Shown here: piece by piece, positions 52,605 to 61,671 of the stretch
Numbering within the stretch: position 1 is the first letter of the stretch
How the letters are laid out: the number at the start of each line of letters is the position of its first letter
Assembly: GCF_004834005.1 (NCBI RefSeq)
Contig: NZ_STFF01000003.1
Span: 496,001-560,000 of the forward strand
Length of the DNA: 64,000 nt
Direction: 5' to 3'
DNA from: Niastella caeni
Lineage (GTDB): Bacteria; Bacteroidota; Bacteroidia; Chitinophagales; Chitinophagaceae
The notes under the pieces: generated by a model
Told to the model about the DNA's origin: nothing
The model's input: only the letters and a program-made list of their open reading frames with translations
Database searches by the model: none
Translations under genes and position numbers: made by a program

Positions 52605-52605
52605 T

Positions 52606-52749
52606 GTTAAAATATTGAATATCGAATATGGAATGCCGAATATCGAAGTGAAAGGCAAAGAAATTAAGAATGAAAAATGTTAAATGAAAAATGAGAAAGT
52701 GAAAGCCAGGAATACGTGAGATCATTCACCATTGACCATTGACCATTCA
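52606..52749. repeat. TCGAATATGG and CATTGACCATTC word arrays
   Basis: AATATTGAATATCGAATATG and ATGCCGAATATCGAAGTG (52611-52650), then ATTAAGAATGAAAAATG, then ATTCACCATTGACCATTGAC and CATTCATCATTGACCATTC (52725-52764). The last words match 2266-2286. It lies between the GH127 start and the DPP-IV-like gene stop. Confidence 0.65.
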
Positions 52750-54882
52750 TCATTGACCATTCACCATCTTGTTCCGATCGGGTGGATCAACACCTAGTAA
52801 ATGTTTAACAAAAAAGTCTCTTTTCTTAATCCTCCCATAGGGTCCGCCGTCGCTGTGGCCCATGCCGGGGATCACCAGCAGGTCGAACACTTTGCCAGCC
52901 TTGATCAACGCACTGGCAAACCGCAAGGTACTTTCCGGCGGCACATTGGTATCGGCCTCGCCTACGATGAGCAGCAACGCACCCTGCAATTTACCGGCAT
53001 TGGTGATATTGCTTTGCGCGGCATAATGCGGTCCCACCGGGTATCCCATCCACTGCTCATTCCACCATTGTTTATCAATGCGGTTATCGTGACAACCGCA
53101 GGCCGACACGGCCGCTTTGTAAAATTCAGGATGGAATAACAGGGCGCCGGCTGCATTTTGTCCACCGGCCGAAGTACCATACAGTCCCACGCGCGACGTA
53201 TCCACATAGGGATACTTTTTAGCCAGCGCTTTGATCCATACGATCCTGTCGGGCAAACCTGCATCGGCGAGGTTCTTCCAGCACACATCATGAAATGCTT
53301 TGCTCCTGTTGGCGGTGCCCATGCCATCGCATTGCACCACAATAAAACCGAGGTTCGCCATGGATTGCATTTCCCAATTGGTAAAAAAACGCTTGGGCGT
53401 AAACGCATCCTGCGGACCTGCATAGATGTTCTCGATGACCGGGTATTTTTTAGTGCTGTCGAAGTTCGGTGGGCGGCAAACAACGCCCCAGATATCGGTG
53501 AGGCCGTCGCGCCCTTTGGCCACAAATACTTCGGGTTTGGGAATACCCAGTTTTTTTTCATAAGCGGTTATATCAGCCCGTTCTATTACGGAAATCAGTT
53601 TACCATCTTTTGTGCGACGCAATTCCGTTACTGACGGCAGATCAGGCCGGGAATAATTATCGAGGTAATATTGCCGGTCGGGCGAGAACGTGCACAGGTG
53701 ACTGGCATTCGCCGGCGTAAGCGACACGAGGTTCTTTCCATCAAAACCGATGCGGTAATGATGGGCATTGTAGGGGTCTTCACCGGGGTTCATGCCGCTG
53801 GCCAGGAACCAGATCTCGCGTTTGGTTTCATCGATGCTGTCTATTTTTCGCACCACCCAGTTGCCGCTGGTAATGGCGTTTTTGACGCCGCCCTTTACGG
53901 CATCTACCAGGTACAAATGATTATAGCCATCCTTTTCGCTGCTCCAGATGATCTCGTTTGTTTTGGCCGTGTACCAGGTAAAAATGCGGCTTTCGTAAAT
54001 AAAAGTATTTGTTTTTTCCTCGATGAGGTTGCGGGTAGCGCCGGTGTTGGCATTCACTTCAATGATGCGGAAACGCTGGTGACCGCGGTCGGCCTTTTCG
54101 AAAGTAAAAAAGTTATTGTCGTTCTGGCGCCAGTTGATCCAGGGGAAATCGAGAAAATCGTACAGTTCGGTATCCACCTTCACCAGCTTTTTATCGGCCA
54201 CATTAATGGTGAAGATCTCGTAGGCCGTAAATGGATCGCCGGGTTGTGCATACTCATGCGACCTCAATATACCACGGGTGGAAGTATCTACCGACGACAA
54301 CACATAATACACCGGTTTCTCAGCAACGGGAAAGATATGGTACACGACGAAGTGTTTGCTGTCGGGCGACCATTGGACTTGTCCGTACGGGTTAGTAGTA
54401 TCGCCATTACTGGTGCATTGCACCGCTTCCCCACCCTGTGCCGGGCGCAGGAACACATTACCGGCTTTAATGGTGGCGATCCATTGTTTATCGGGCGAGC
54501 AGCTATCGGAAGGACGTTGGCGTTCCCAGCGGCTTCTGATGCCGCCGGAGATAAAGCCATTGTCTTTCGTAGAAACCAATTTAGAGGTATCGGTGATCCT
54601 GGTTTTAACACCGGTGCGGGCATCTACATAGAAATATTCCAGGGCGCTATCTGCAAGGATGTTCTTGTACCAGAAACCTTTGTTATCGGGTTGCCAGTGT
54701 GCTCTGACGTTATTCTTTAAGACGGAATTCTTTACCAGGGAATCGAGCCGGGCAGCGTTCTTGTAGGCGGTCAGCACTTCCTGCCGCGAGGGTTGATAAA
54801 ATGGCAGCGATTGCGCCCCGGCAGTGTGAAAGCCCACTATTAACAATAGAAAAATTAGCCTGGTTGCCCGGTAAAGCAGCAT
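52750..54882 (-). CDS. S9 family peptidase, DPP-IV-like
   Basis: A 710-aa exported dipeptidyl-peptidase-type enzyme. Signal MLLYRATRLIFLLLIVGFHT, ending at AGA. An eight-blade-type propeller covers about 50-470 (IRSRWERQRPSDSCSPDKQW, QVQWSPDSKHFVVYHIFPVA, WINWRQNDNNFFTFEKA). The hydrolase domain has Ser571 in GTSAGG, then GEADTNVPPESTLRFA with Asp and PGMGHSDGG with His. The Glu motif of true DPP-IV is not obvious. It is the ordinary type, with GxSxG intact, unlike the large paralogues at 38227 and 41936. It is probably periplasmic or surface-exposed and feeds peptide uptake; it sits upstream of GH127 on the same strand. Confidence 0.93.
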   Translation of the reverse strand: MLLYRATRLIFLLLIVGFHTAGAQSLPFYQPSRQEVLTAYKNAARLDSLVKNSVLKNNVRAHWQPDNKGFWYKNILADSALEYFYVDARTGVKTRITDTSKLVSTKDNGFISGGIRSRWERQRPSDSCSPDKQWIATIKAGNVFLRPAQGGEAVQCTSNGDTTNPYGQVQWSPDSKHFVVYHIFPVAEKPVYYVLSSVDTSTRGILRSHEYAQPGDPFTAYEIFTINVADKKLVKVDTELYDFLDFPWINWRQNDNNFFTFEKADRGHQRFRIIEVNANTGATRNLIEEKTNTFIYESRIFTWYTAKTNEIIWSSEKDGYNHLYLVDAVKGGVKNAITSGNWVVRKIDSIDETKREIWFLASGMNPGEDPYNAHHYRIGFDGKNLVSLTPANASHLCTFSPDRQYYLDNYSRPDLPSVTELRRTKDGKLISVIERADITAYEKKLGIPKPEVFVAKGRDGLTDIWGVVCRPPNFDSTKKYPVIENIYAGPQDAFTPKRFFTNWEMQSMANLGFIVVQCDGMGTANRSKAFHDVCWKNLADAGLPDRIVWIKALAKKYPYVDTSRVGLYGTSAGGQNAAGALLFHPEFYKAAVSACGCHDNRIDKQWWNEQWMGYPVGPHYAAQSNITNAGKLQGALLLIVGEADTNVPPESTLRFASALIKAGKVFDLLVIPGMGHSDGGPYGRIKKRDFFVKHLLGVDPPDRNKMVNGQ

Positions 54883-55021
54883 TGCGTTAATTTTAAGTTA
54901 GTAAAAGTTAAAATTAACGCAATGCCAGTGGGTTATGATTAAGCGGGCTAACAGGTTGTTTACCGATATTGACCGGTTTGGGGAAGAAGTCGTTTAATGC
55001 GCTAATGCTGATAAACTACCA

Positions 55022-56494
55022 TTACTTTTTTATTTGCCGGATGGCAGCTTTCACCTCTTCCATTTCCTTTTTCAGCACTTCCAACTCCTTATTTTCTTCT
55101 GTGAGTTTTTTTATTTGCTTATTCTGCTCAATCACATACAACGTCAATTCCTCGATCTTCTTCAGAAGCGTAGCCTGGTTATCACCCACATCCAGTCCAT
55201 TCTTTGCCACTTCTTCGGCTGTTGGCACTTCGGGCAGGTGATTGTATTGTTTGATGTATTGTTCCACTTCGCTGAGCGGGCGTAAGCGGTAGTTGGTTTG
55301 GAAAACATAATCGGGCCAGCCAGTTTGGGTAACTTTTACTTTTTTGGAAAATATATCGCCATTTACAGCCAGTTTTGCCTGAGGGTTCGATGTACCAATA
55401 CCAACATTGCCAGATCCATCAATCTTAAATTGTTCTGTACCGGCAATTTTAAATGAGTAGTATGGGCTGTTATTAGAATTAAACGTAAGACCATAGTAAG
55501 AGGAAATGGAAGAGTATGCACTTCCATCTGCTGCTAACGAAAGCAAAGGCGTGCCATCCTGGTTTCTAAGCGCCATATCCACTGCATTACCCGTAATAGC
55601 CTGAATGGATAACTTTTGAGTGGGATTGGATGTTCCAATACCCACATTGCCATCTGAACTAATTCTCATTCTTTCAACGCCATCAACCCCGGAAATATCT
55701 GGTCCGGAAATGGTGTGAAATACCATGCCGGCCCCTGATGAAAATACCGGTTTATCATACACGCCGGCAATAAAACTACTGTTACCTCCATAAGATGCCC
55801 CATGTGCAAATACCAGTTTACCCATCAGGCTGTTATTTGCCGCAGACCCTGAAGCTCTAATAGCTACCGCATCTTTGGCCGTGGTGTTCCATAAAACACC
55901 ACTTGTTAATCCAATGCCTACAGGCCCGCCTTTGGGATTGAGCACTAATGGATTGTTTTCACTTCCTCCCCAATATACAGAACTGATATAACCGTATCCG
56001 TTATTATTTCCACCAATACCTACATTACTTACCCCCAATTGAAGCAACTGCGAATTACTAGTAGTTGATGTATGGCGCAGCCGAAGACAATTCGCTTCGT
56101 TTGTTGTGCCATCACCTACGCCAGTCACAATATCGAGCATTGATGCAGGCGTAGTGGTACCAATTCCTAAAAAGCCCTGGTCGCTTATTCTCATTTTTTC
56201 AGACCAACCAGCAGCTCCTAACGTTGTAGCTGAACCAAATCGTAACCCGCTTGTATTGCCGGCTTTAAAAATAATAGCATTATCACCCCATAATTGTGTA
56301 AATCCGCTTAAACCTCCATAGGTAGCCGCCAAATGTCCGGCAACATGCAGATTGGTTTCGGGTGTGGAGGTACCAATGCCTACATTCCCGCCGGTAAAAT
56401 AAATATTCGGATTGCTAGGCGTCCATGACTGCGCATGAATAAACAATACAATAAAAGAAAAAAGAGAGGTCAGAAGAATTTTAGGAATTCTCAT
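55022..56494 (-). CDS. VGIGTSTP-repeat surface protein with C-terminal coiled coil
   Basis: A 490-aa exported protein. Signal [20 protein letters not shown]. The body carries at least four copies of the repeat (V/L)GIGT(S/T)(T/N)P ([29 protein letters not shown] twice), the style of tail-fibre/adhesin-like proteins common in Bacteroidota. The C-terminus has [20 protein letters not shown], resembling the S74 intramolecular chaperone remnant, and a coiled coil with heptads ([36 protein letters not shown]). It probably trimerises on the cell surface. No enzymatic motif. A 61-codon frame overlaps its start by 4 bp but is not considered real. Confidence 0.8.
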   Translation of the reverse strand: MRIPKILLTSLFSFIVLFIHAQSWTPSNPNIYFTGGNVGIGTSTPETNLHVAGHLAATYGGLSGFTQLWGDNAIIFKAGNTSGLRFGSATTLGAAGWSEKMRISDQGFLGIGTTTPASMLDIVTGVGDGTTNEANCLRLRHTSTTSNSQLLQLGVSNVGIGGNNNGYGYISSVYWGGSENNPLVLNPKGGPVGIGLTSGVLWNTTAKDAVAIRASGSAANNSLMGKLVFAHGASYGGNSSFIAGVYDKPVFSSGAGMVFHTISGPDISGVDGVERMRISSDGNVGIGTSNPTQKLSIQAITGNAVDMALRNQDGTPLLSLAADGSAYSSISSYYGLTFNSNNSPYYSFKIAGTEQFKIDGSGNVGIGTSNPQAKLAVNGDIFSKKVKVTQTGWPDYVFQTNYRLRPLSEVEQYIKQYNHLPEVPTAEEVAKNGLDVGDNQATLLKKIEELTLYVIEQNKQIKKLTEENKELEVLKKEMEEVKAAIRQIKK

Positions 56495-56898
56495 AAATAA
56501 ATAGAATTGGTTGGTGTTATATTTAGTTGTTCTGATAAATGAACTGGGTAACCGCCGGCAGAGGAAGGTAAATCAATGAGATTATCAATTGCAGATTTTG
56601 AATCCTGGGCAACGGTTACCTGATAGCATAGCATGCGCATACAAATAACCAGTCGGGATAACTGATGTTTTCTCACTCGCAGGTCTCTGATTGTTTGGTT
56701 TACGTGGCACGAAGATAGATAGCATCATGCATGCAAAAATCAATTATTTGTCTTTTTTGATAAGTGTGCAGTTTTGCCAATATTCGTGCAGATTTGGGCG
56801 ATAATCGTGCAGATTGGGATGATAAAGCGTAAAAAAGCCTGCTAATTTTTTTTCAGCAAGGGTAGCTCATACCCGGAAATGAAGTGCCCCTTATTAAT
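56495..56898. promoter_or_regulatory. Gap with three GTGCAG direct repeats
   Basis: GTGCAG occurs at 56766, 56786 and 56807, spaced 20 and 21 bp (about two helical turns), two of them as TCGTGCAGATT. They lie about 270-320 bp upstream of the VGIGT gene start (minus) and 3' of the 56899 gene. They may be binding sites of one regulator. No gene lies in this 404-bp gap. Confidence 0.4.
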
Positions 56899-57408
56899 TC
56901 ACATTCGAAAATGCCTGGAGCAATAAAAATAAGTATATGCTGAATTCACCTCTTTACGAACGTTGTTAATGGTGTATGCACAAATAACCCGCATCCTGTA
57001 CTTTCCTTTCCAGATATGATATCCGAATAGATGATTCTGGATGACTTTTTGTTGGAAACCAGGCAATGCCTCTGGCTTTTCCTCCCAATAAGGTACTGTA
57101 ACATGGCAACCCCTGTAAGGAGCTACGTCTTCATATTCTCTCCCATTTTTTCGCTGCAAATGATAAAAAACATACCTCACCGTATCCATAATCGCTCCAT
57201 AGCACAGAGAAGGGATCATCACTTCGCGGGAATAATTTGACTGAATTGTAACTGTAAGAAAGACATCTTTATAATCGCGGATCGTATCATTGCCCATTTG
57301 CATGGTAACCTGCAATGAGTCCTGGCCATAGGCATAACCACCTTGAAGCAATAAGAATAATAAAATGGATCTAATGATATTCTTCACCCCTGTAATTGTT
57401 TTCGCCAA
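56899..57408 (-). CDS. Exported protein of unknown function
   Basis: A 169-aa protein with a signal peptide (NIIRSILLFLLLQGGYAYGQ, residues ~10-29). The mature part is beta-rich (SLQVTMQMGNDTIRDYKDVF, LTVTIQSNYSREVMIPSLC) and ends GKYRMRVICAYTINNVRKEV, the pattern of a single Ig-like sandwich. Four cysteines occur (SLCYG, RGCHV, VICAY, FYCSR). No family was recognised. It lies 53 bp upstream of the divergent-looking end of the LuxR-type regulator gene on the same strand (regulator stop at 57462), so it may follow it in one transcript. Confidence 0.6.
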   Translation of the reverse strand: MAKTITGVKNIIRSILLFLLLQGGYAYGQDSLQVTMQMGNDTIRDYKDVFLTVTIQSNYSREVMIPSLCYGAIMDTVRYVFYHLQRKNGREYEDVAPYRGCHVTVPYWEEKPEALPGFQQKVIQNHLFGYHIWKGKYRMRVICAYTINNVRKEVNSAYTYFYCSRHFRM

Positions 57409-57461
57409 TAAATATCAGCTTTTTGCCTGGCACTTGCAAGCCGGGCAATAGTCGTACAGGC

Positions 57462-58118
57462 TCACAACAACCCGTTCTCCATAGCCACTTTAACGGCAGC
57501 CGTCATGCTTTTAACATTGAACTTTTGCATCAGGTTGCGGCGGTGGGTCTCTACGGTGAGTGGACTTACATGCAGTTGTGCAGCAATAGCGGCACTGGTT
57601 TTTCCATCGGCAACGTGCTTCAGGATCTCCTTTTCCCGTTTGGTGAGCGCCGGCAGTTCCTGCCAATCCCGGGCTGAGGGTTTCGCCATTATTTCTTTGG
57701 CTTCCCGGCTCAACGCGATCTGCCCGTCCAGGGCTTCGTTTATACAGGCTACCACTTCATCGGCCGATGAATTTTTGAGCAGGTAGCCACTGGCGCCATT
57801 TTGTAACATCTTCATAATGGTACTGCGTTCATTGTGATTGCTGAACGCCAGCACGCAAGTGCCGGGCGACAAGGTTTTCACCTGCCGGCACAACTCAATG
57901 CCATTGATATCTGGCAGGTTAATATCTATTAAAACAATACCGGTACCGGTACCGGATTGCTTTATGAAATTCAGGAATTCTCCGCCCGTATTAAAACAGA
58001 TCGTGCTCACATAATCATACGCCTGCATCAACACCTTCTGCAATCCTTCAAGCACAATCGGATGATCGTCTACTATAGCTATCGTTATTTTTTTCTTATC
58101 AGCTAACATGGAATTCAA
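57462..58118 (-). CDS. NarL/FixJ-type response regulator
   Basis: A 218-aa regulator. The receiver domain spans about 10-125 (KITIAIVDDHPIVLEGLQKV with the acidic pair, IVLIDINLPDINGIELC with the phospho-Asp, LAFSNHNERSTIMKML, LLKNSS with the conserved Lys). The C-terminal LuxR-type HTH is at about 150-215 (LTKREKEILKHVADGKTSAA, LHVSPLTVETHRRNL). Its start overlaps the stop of the histidine kinase gene by 20 bp, so the two are translationally coupled and form one two-component system. Target genes are unknown; the exported protein gene at 56899 is next downstream. Confidence 0.95.
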   Translation of the reverse strand: MNSMLADKKKITIAIVDDHPIVLEGLQKVLMQAYDYVSTICFNTGGEFLNFIKQSGTGTGIVLIDINLPDINGIELCRQVKTLSPGTCVLAFSNHNERSTIMKMLQNGASGYLLKNSSADEVVACINEALDGQIALSREAKEIMAKPSARDWQELPALTKREKEILKHVADGKTSAAIAAQLHVSPLTVETHRRNLMQKFNVKSMTAAVKVAMENGLL

Positions 58119-60111
58119 TATTTATGGTAGTGCCTGCACCGGGCGCCGATTCAATTTCCAGCGTGCCTTTCAGGTAATCAACACGGTTCTTTACATTCGT
58201 TAGTCCGATCCCTTTGCCTCCATTGATCTGTTCTGCAGAAAAGCCCCTGCCATTGTCTTCTACGGTAATATAAAATGTATTTTCATTCTGACTGCATTGC
58301 ACCAGCACAGCCGTTGCCGCAGCATGGCGCACCGCATTGGCAAGCAGTTCCTGCACTATGCGATATATGGTCACCTGCATTTCCTGCGCAATGTCTTTTT
58401 CAATATTGTACGCCTGAAAATCCACTTTCAATGCATCAGTAGTAAATGACTCGCATATCTCCTTTAAGGCTATTTCCAATCCTGAATTCAACAACGACTC
58501 CGGCATCATGTTCCGCGCAATACGGCGTAATTCATTTACCGATCTGTCGAGCTGGTTAATGATCACCGGCAATTCTTTTGTAAACGCTTCTTCTTTCGCC
58601 ACTGGCGATAACCTCGACAGATTTATTTTAACCCCGGCCAGCATACCGCCCAGCCCATCGTGCAGGTCACCTGCCAGCCGTTTGCGCTCCCGCTCCTCCC
58701 CCTGCAATAATGCCGCCGCCAGTTTCAGTTGCTGCTGCTGACTGATATCTTTTAATTGCTGCTGATAGCTCAACTCCTGCTGCTCCGATAACTTTCTGCT
58801 GTTTCTGTAATAGAGCCAACCCAGGATGGCCAACGCCAACAGAAAAATACTGAAGCCGCCCAGTAACCAGGCAAGCAGTTTATGGTTGCGGGCCACCAAT
58901 GCCGCTTTTTCGTTGGCAGCCTGCAGCAAAGAGATCTTTTTCTGGTTCTCGGCATTATTGTATTTCTTCTCAAATTCTATTATGTCGTTTTGAAATTTTG
59001 CCTGGTATAAACTATCGCTTATTACGATGTACTTATCTGCCCATTTATAAGCTTCCGCTTTATTGCCTGCTGCGGCATAGGTCTCAGCCAGGTCTTTGTA
59101 ATACATCTTTTTATCCTGCGTAAACACAAGCGGGCTTTTCAACAGGTCATGGATAACCGCCAAAGCAGCGGTATAATCTTTCTTACTGAACAGCGATTTG
59201 TATTTGACGCCTTTTAACCGGTTCACGGAGTATTGCGCCCGCGGTTCTGCTTTTCCCAGGGCAATGCCCTTATCAAAACTGGCCACCGCTTCACTGTATT
59301 GTTTATTCTTGTGGAACCAGATACCTTCGGCACAATAGTACGCCAGGTTCAGGTTCGAATTTGCTTTCGATGATAATATCCGGCTTGCCTTATCGAGGTT
59401 TGGCTTTGCCGAATCCTGCTTATGCATGTACACATAGTTCTCGGCAGCATACACGTACACTTCTACCAGGGTTTCAATGCGCACCGGGTTATCAACCGTC
59501 GATTGTTCAATATTGTTGATCGCCCTGAGCAAATAAGCCGCGGCATCGGCCCGCCGGTCGGCATTCATAAATACGGTAGCAATGGCTTTTTCCATATTCC
59601 CGATCAGGAAGGCATCGCCCGATTGCTTCGCTACCGGCAGGGCCCGGTTCACAAAAACATCCATCGCATCTTTCTCACTGCCTTTTATTTGCTGCCACGT
59701 GCCGTATGCATGCAGAATATACCCTCTTACTCTGTAAGCCTCTTTATGCGCAAAGGAACGCAACAGGGAATCGCCTTTCAGCAGGCAAGCTTCAATGGCG
59801 GGAATATTCCTGCCCGCATATAAAGTTTGCGCTTTGTAAAACCAGGAAGCCGCTTCGGTAAATGAATGAGGTTTGCTTAATGCAATGCCGCGGTTCAGGT
59901 AATCTTTGATCTTTACGGTATCGCCGATCAGCCGGCACATAGCAGATAATTTAAGATACCCATAGGCTTTTGCGCTATCGGTAACAGCGGCAGCCACTTC
60001 TTTTTCCATGCGCGCTATATACGCCGCATCATCATCCAGCGAATAAACAAGTTGCGCGGAACACAGCGACACAATAAAAAAGAAAAGAATGGTATTAAGC
60101 GCTTTTTTCAT
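58099..60111 (-). CDS. TPR-containing sensor histidine kinase (HisKA_3 type)
   Basis: A 670-aa kinase. A signal or anchor (ALNTILFFFIVSLCSAQLVY) precedes TPR repeats from about 30 to 390 (GYLKLSAMCRLIGDTVKIKD, ADAAAYLLRAINNIEQ, YAAAGNKAEAYKWADKY). A transmembrane helix is at about 413-437 (LLAWLLGGFSIFLLALAILG). The dimerisation/phosphoacceptor domain has RKRLAGDLHDGLGGMLAGVK with the His, and the ATPase domain VQELLANAVRHAAAT, DNGRGF and GGKGIGLTNVKNRV. Extracytoplasmic TPR sensor modules of this kind are frequent in Bacteroidota. It pairs with the overlapping regulator gene. Confidence 0.95.
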   Translation of the reverse strand: MKKALNTILFFFIVSLCSAQLVYSLDDDAAYIARMEKEVAAAVTDSAKAYGYLKLSAMCRLIGDTVKIKDYLNRGIALSKPHSFTEAASWFYKAQTLYAGRNIPAIEACLLKGDSLLRSFAHKEAYRVRGYILHAYGTWQQIKGSEKDAMDVFVNRALPVAKQSGDAFLIGNMEKAIATVFMNADRRADAAAYLLRAINNIEQSTVDNPVRIETLVEVYVYAAENYVYMHKQDSAKPNLDKASRILSSKANSNLNLAYYCAEGIWFHKNKQYSEAVASFDKGIALGKAEPRAQYSVNRLKGVKYKSLFSKKDYTAALAVIHDLLKSPLVFTQDKKMYYKDLAETYAAAGNKAEAYKWADKYIVISDSLYQAKFQNDIIEFEKKYNNAENQKKISLLQAANEKAALVARNHKLLAWLLGGFSIFLLALAILGWLYYRNSRKLSEQQELSYQQQLKDISQQQQLKLAAALLQGEERERKRLAGDLHDGLGGMLAGVKINLSRLSPVAKEEAFTKELPVIINQLDRSVNELRRIARNMMPESLLNSGLEIALKEICESFTTDALKVDFQAYNIEKDIAQEMQVTIYRIVQELLANAVRHAAATAVLVQCSQNENTFYITVEDNGRGFSAEQINGGKGIGLTNVKNRVDYLKGTLEIESAPGAGTTINIEFHVS

Positions 60112-60285
60112 TTACAGTACCCGTTTTGCCAATTGATTAAACTTCAAAAATAAAAGAATAAGCATGCCTTTCTTAAAAAAATGAAAAATACCGGAAAACC
60201 AGTAGCTATAATTACTCAGGGGCAGGTATATGTTGCGCTTTCATGCCTTTATAATTTTGATCAAATTTTATCAAAAACAAACGGT

Positions 60286-60690
60286 ATGAAAACACTCCCT
60301 CATTTCTTTTTGTCGGTTTTGTCGTTAGCCCTGTTCGCTATCATTTTGCCAGGCTGCAAAAAAGACAAAGACAACAACAACACCCCTTCCAACAGAAACG
60401 TGAAATATGAGTTAACGGGGAATTTTACCGGTAAATTTTCCCTTATCATCATCGACAATGAAAGCGGCAGCCAAACCCTCAACAATGTTTCGCTGCCATG
60501 GTCGAAAGAGATCACATACAGCAACAAGGTGACGGCAATTAGCATAGGCGCTGCAGCCACCACGCAGGGCGCCGCCGGGCAAACCGTTGTGATGAAGATC
60601 TATTCCAACGGCAATGTGGTTAAAACAACAAATGCCACGGCAGGCAGTAGCGGCGAGCTTACGCTGCCCGGCCTGGGCCATTCATTTTAA
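60286..60690 (+). CDS. Small lipoprotein, possible MmpS-like fold
   Basis: A predicted 134-aa protein from the ATG at 60286 (MKTLPHFFLSVLSLALFAII); 35 upstream codons in frame look non-coding. The lipobox LPGC is followed by KKDKDNNN. The mature domain alternates strands (VKYELTGNFTGKFSLIIIDN, VSLPWSKEITYSNKVTAISI, GQTVVMKIYSNGNVVKTTNA). The PWSKEI and VVMKIYSNG features resemble the small beta-sandwich of mycobacterial MmpS accessory proteins; this is a pattern resemblance only. It is divergent from the kinase gene and upstream of an outer-membrane-type protein gene. Confidence 0.65.
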   Translation: MKTLPHFFLSVLSLALFAIILPGCKKDKDNNNTPSNRNVKYELTGNFTGKFSLIIIDNESGSQTLNNVSLPWSKEITYSNKVTAISIGAAATTQGAAGQTVVMKIYSNGNVVKTTNATAGSSGELTLPGLGHSF

Positions 60691-60808
60691 TGAACGCCCC
60701 TTTACCTTCAACTTTCTACTCAAACTTTAATAATCGGATAGAATCGTCCATCCCGATTCTACCGGGATGGTAAGATCCATCTGGCGAAACGACAATTAAT
60801 ATTATCAG

Positions 60809-61375
60809 ATGAAAAAGTTAGCTCTTGTTCTTTTAGCAACCGCTCTTTATGCAACAACCACACAGGCACAATTCTTTGAAAAAGGCACCAATGTTATCAG
60901 CGCCGGCGTAGGATTAGGCGGCCATTTCGGCAGCTTTACTTATGGCTCGCAAACACCGGGCATCAGTGTACAATACGAAAAAGGGATCTGGGAAACCGGC
61001 GGCCCCGGTGTGATCAGCCTGGGCGGCTATGCCGGCGTGAAAAGCTACAAAAACTCCGGCAGCGCTGGTTCTTATCATTATACTGAAAAATGGAATTATA
61101 CCGTCATCGGGGTGCGAAGCGCCTATCATTACAATGGCATCAACAATGAAAAGTTTGATGTGTATGGTGGATTGATGTTGTCGTACAACATCCTCAGTTA
61201 TAAGTTCAGTGACAATGGAACGTCCTCCACTTACCGTGCAGGAAGCTATGGCAATGCGCTTGGCTTTTCGGCTTATGTAGGCGGCCGTTACCTGTTTACC
61301 AACAACATTGGCGCTTTTGCCGAATTAGGTTATGGCGTATCATATCTTACACTTGGTTTGGCTTTGAAGTTCTAA
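60809..61375 (+). CDS. Outer-membrane beta-barrel protein
   Basis: A 188-aa exported protein. Signal MKKLALVLLATALYATTTQA. The mature part consists of amphipathic strands with alternating aromatic and Gly residues (ISAGVGLGGHFGSFTYGS, GVISLGGYAGVKSYKN, KWNYTVIGVRSAYHYNGI, VYGGLMLSYNILSYKF) and ends in LTLGLALKF, with the terminal Phe of outer-membrane barrels. The size suggests an eight-strand barrel of the OmpW/OmpX kind. It may share a transcript with the small lipoprotein 118 bp upstream. Confidence 0.8.
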   Translation: MKKLALVLLATALYATTTQAQFFEKGTNVISAGVGLGGHFGSFTYGSQTPGISVQYEKGIWETGGPGVISLGGYAGVKSYKNSGSAGSYHYTEKWNYTVIGVRSAYHYNGINNEKFDVYGGLMLSYNILSYKFSDNGTSSTYRAGSYGNALGFSAYVGGRYLFTNNIGAFAELGYGVSYLTLGLALKF

Positions 61376-61415
61376 CACGCAGTACAAAAAAGAATGACCT
61401 TTGAGGTCGTAGCTA

Positions 61416-61477
61416 TAGGAGGTAAGAAGTAAGAGGTAAGACATTCGCGATCTTCCTACCACCTGCTTCTTACTTCT
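61416..61477. repeat. Inverted word repeat, AAGTAAGAGG arms
   Basis: GGAGGTAAGAAGTAAGAGG on the left and CTACCACCTGCTTCTTACTT on the right pair imperfectly around an 11-bp loop. It sits 40 bp 3' of the barrel gene. The following 61478-61671 has no gene. Confidence 0.6.
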
Positions 61478-61671
61478 TTTCCCTGTTGTTTCCTTAGTTT
61501 ACAATTAAATTAAGACATACTTTCGATAGCCCCTCCCCGTCCCCAACCTTCATTACCCGCATAACCTGGGTCAATTTCTCATATAAAAACAATAAATATG
61601 AGGAAACTGCATTATAATGCAGGGCCATTCACAAACCCTTTCCAGAAATGGCTTAAACCCGGGGGTCTATT

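Noticed and set aside
53671-54720. 349-codon plus-strand frame opposite the DPP-IV-like gene
   Set aside because: The minus strand encodes a complete S9 peptidase with catalytic residues; the plus frame shows no domain and is a shadow of GC-rich codons.
56491-56676. 61-codon minus-strand frame before the VGIGT gene
   Set aside because: Short, overlaps the next start by 4 bp, shows no signal peptide or conserved feature.
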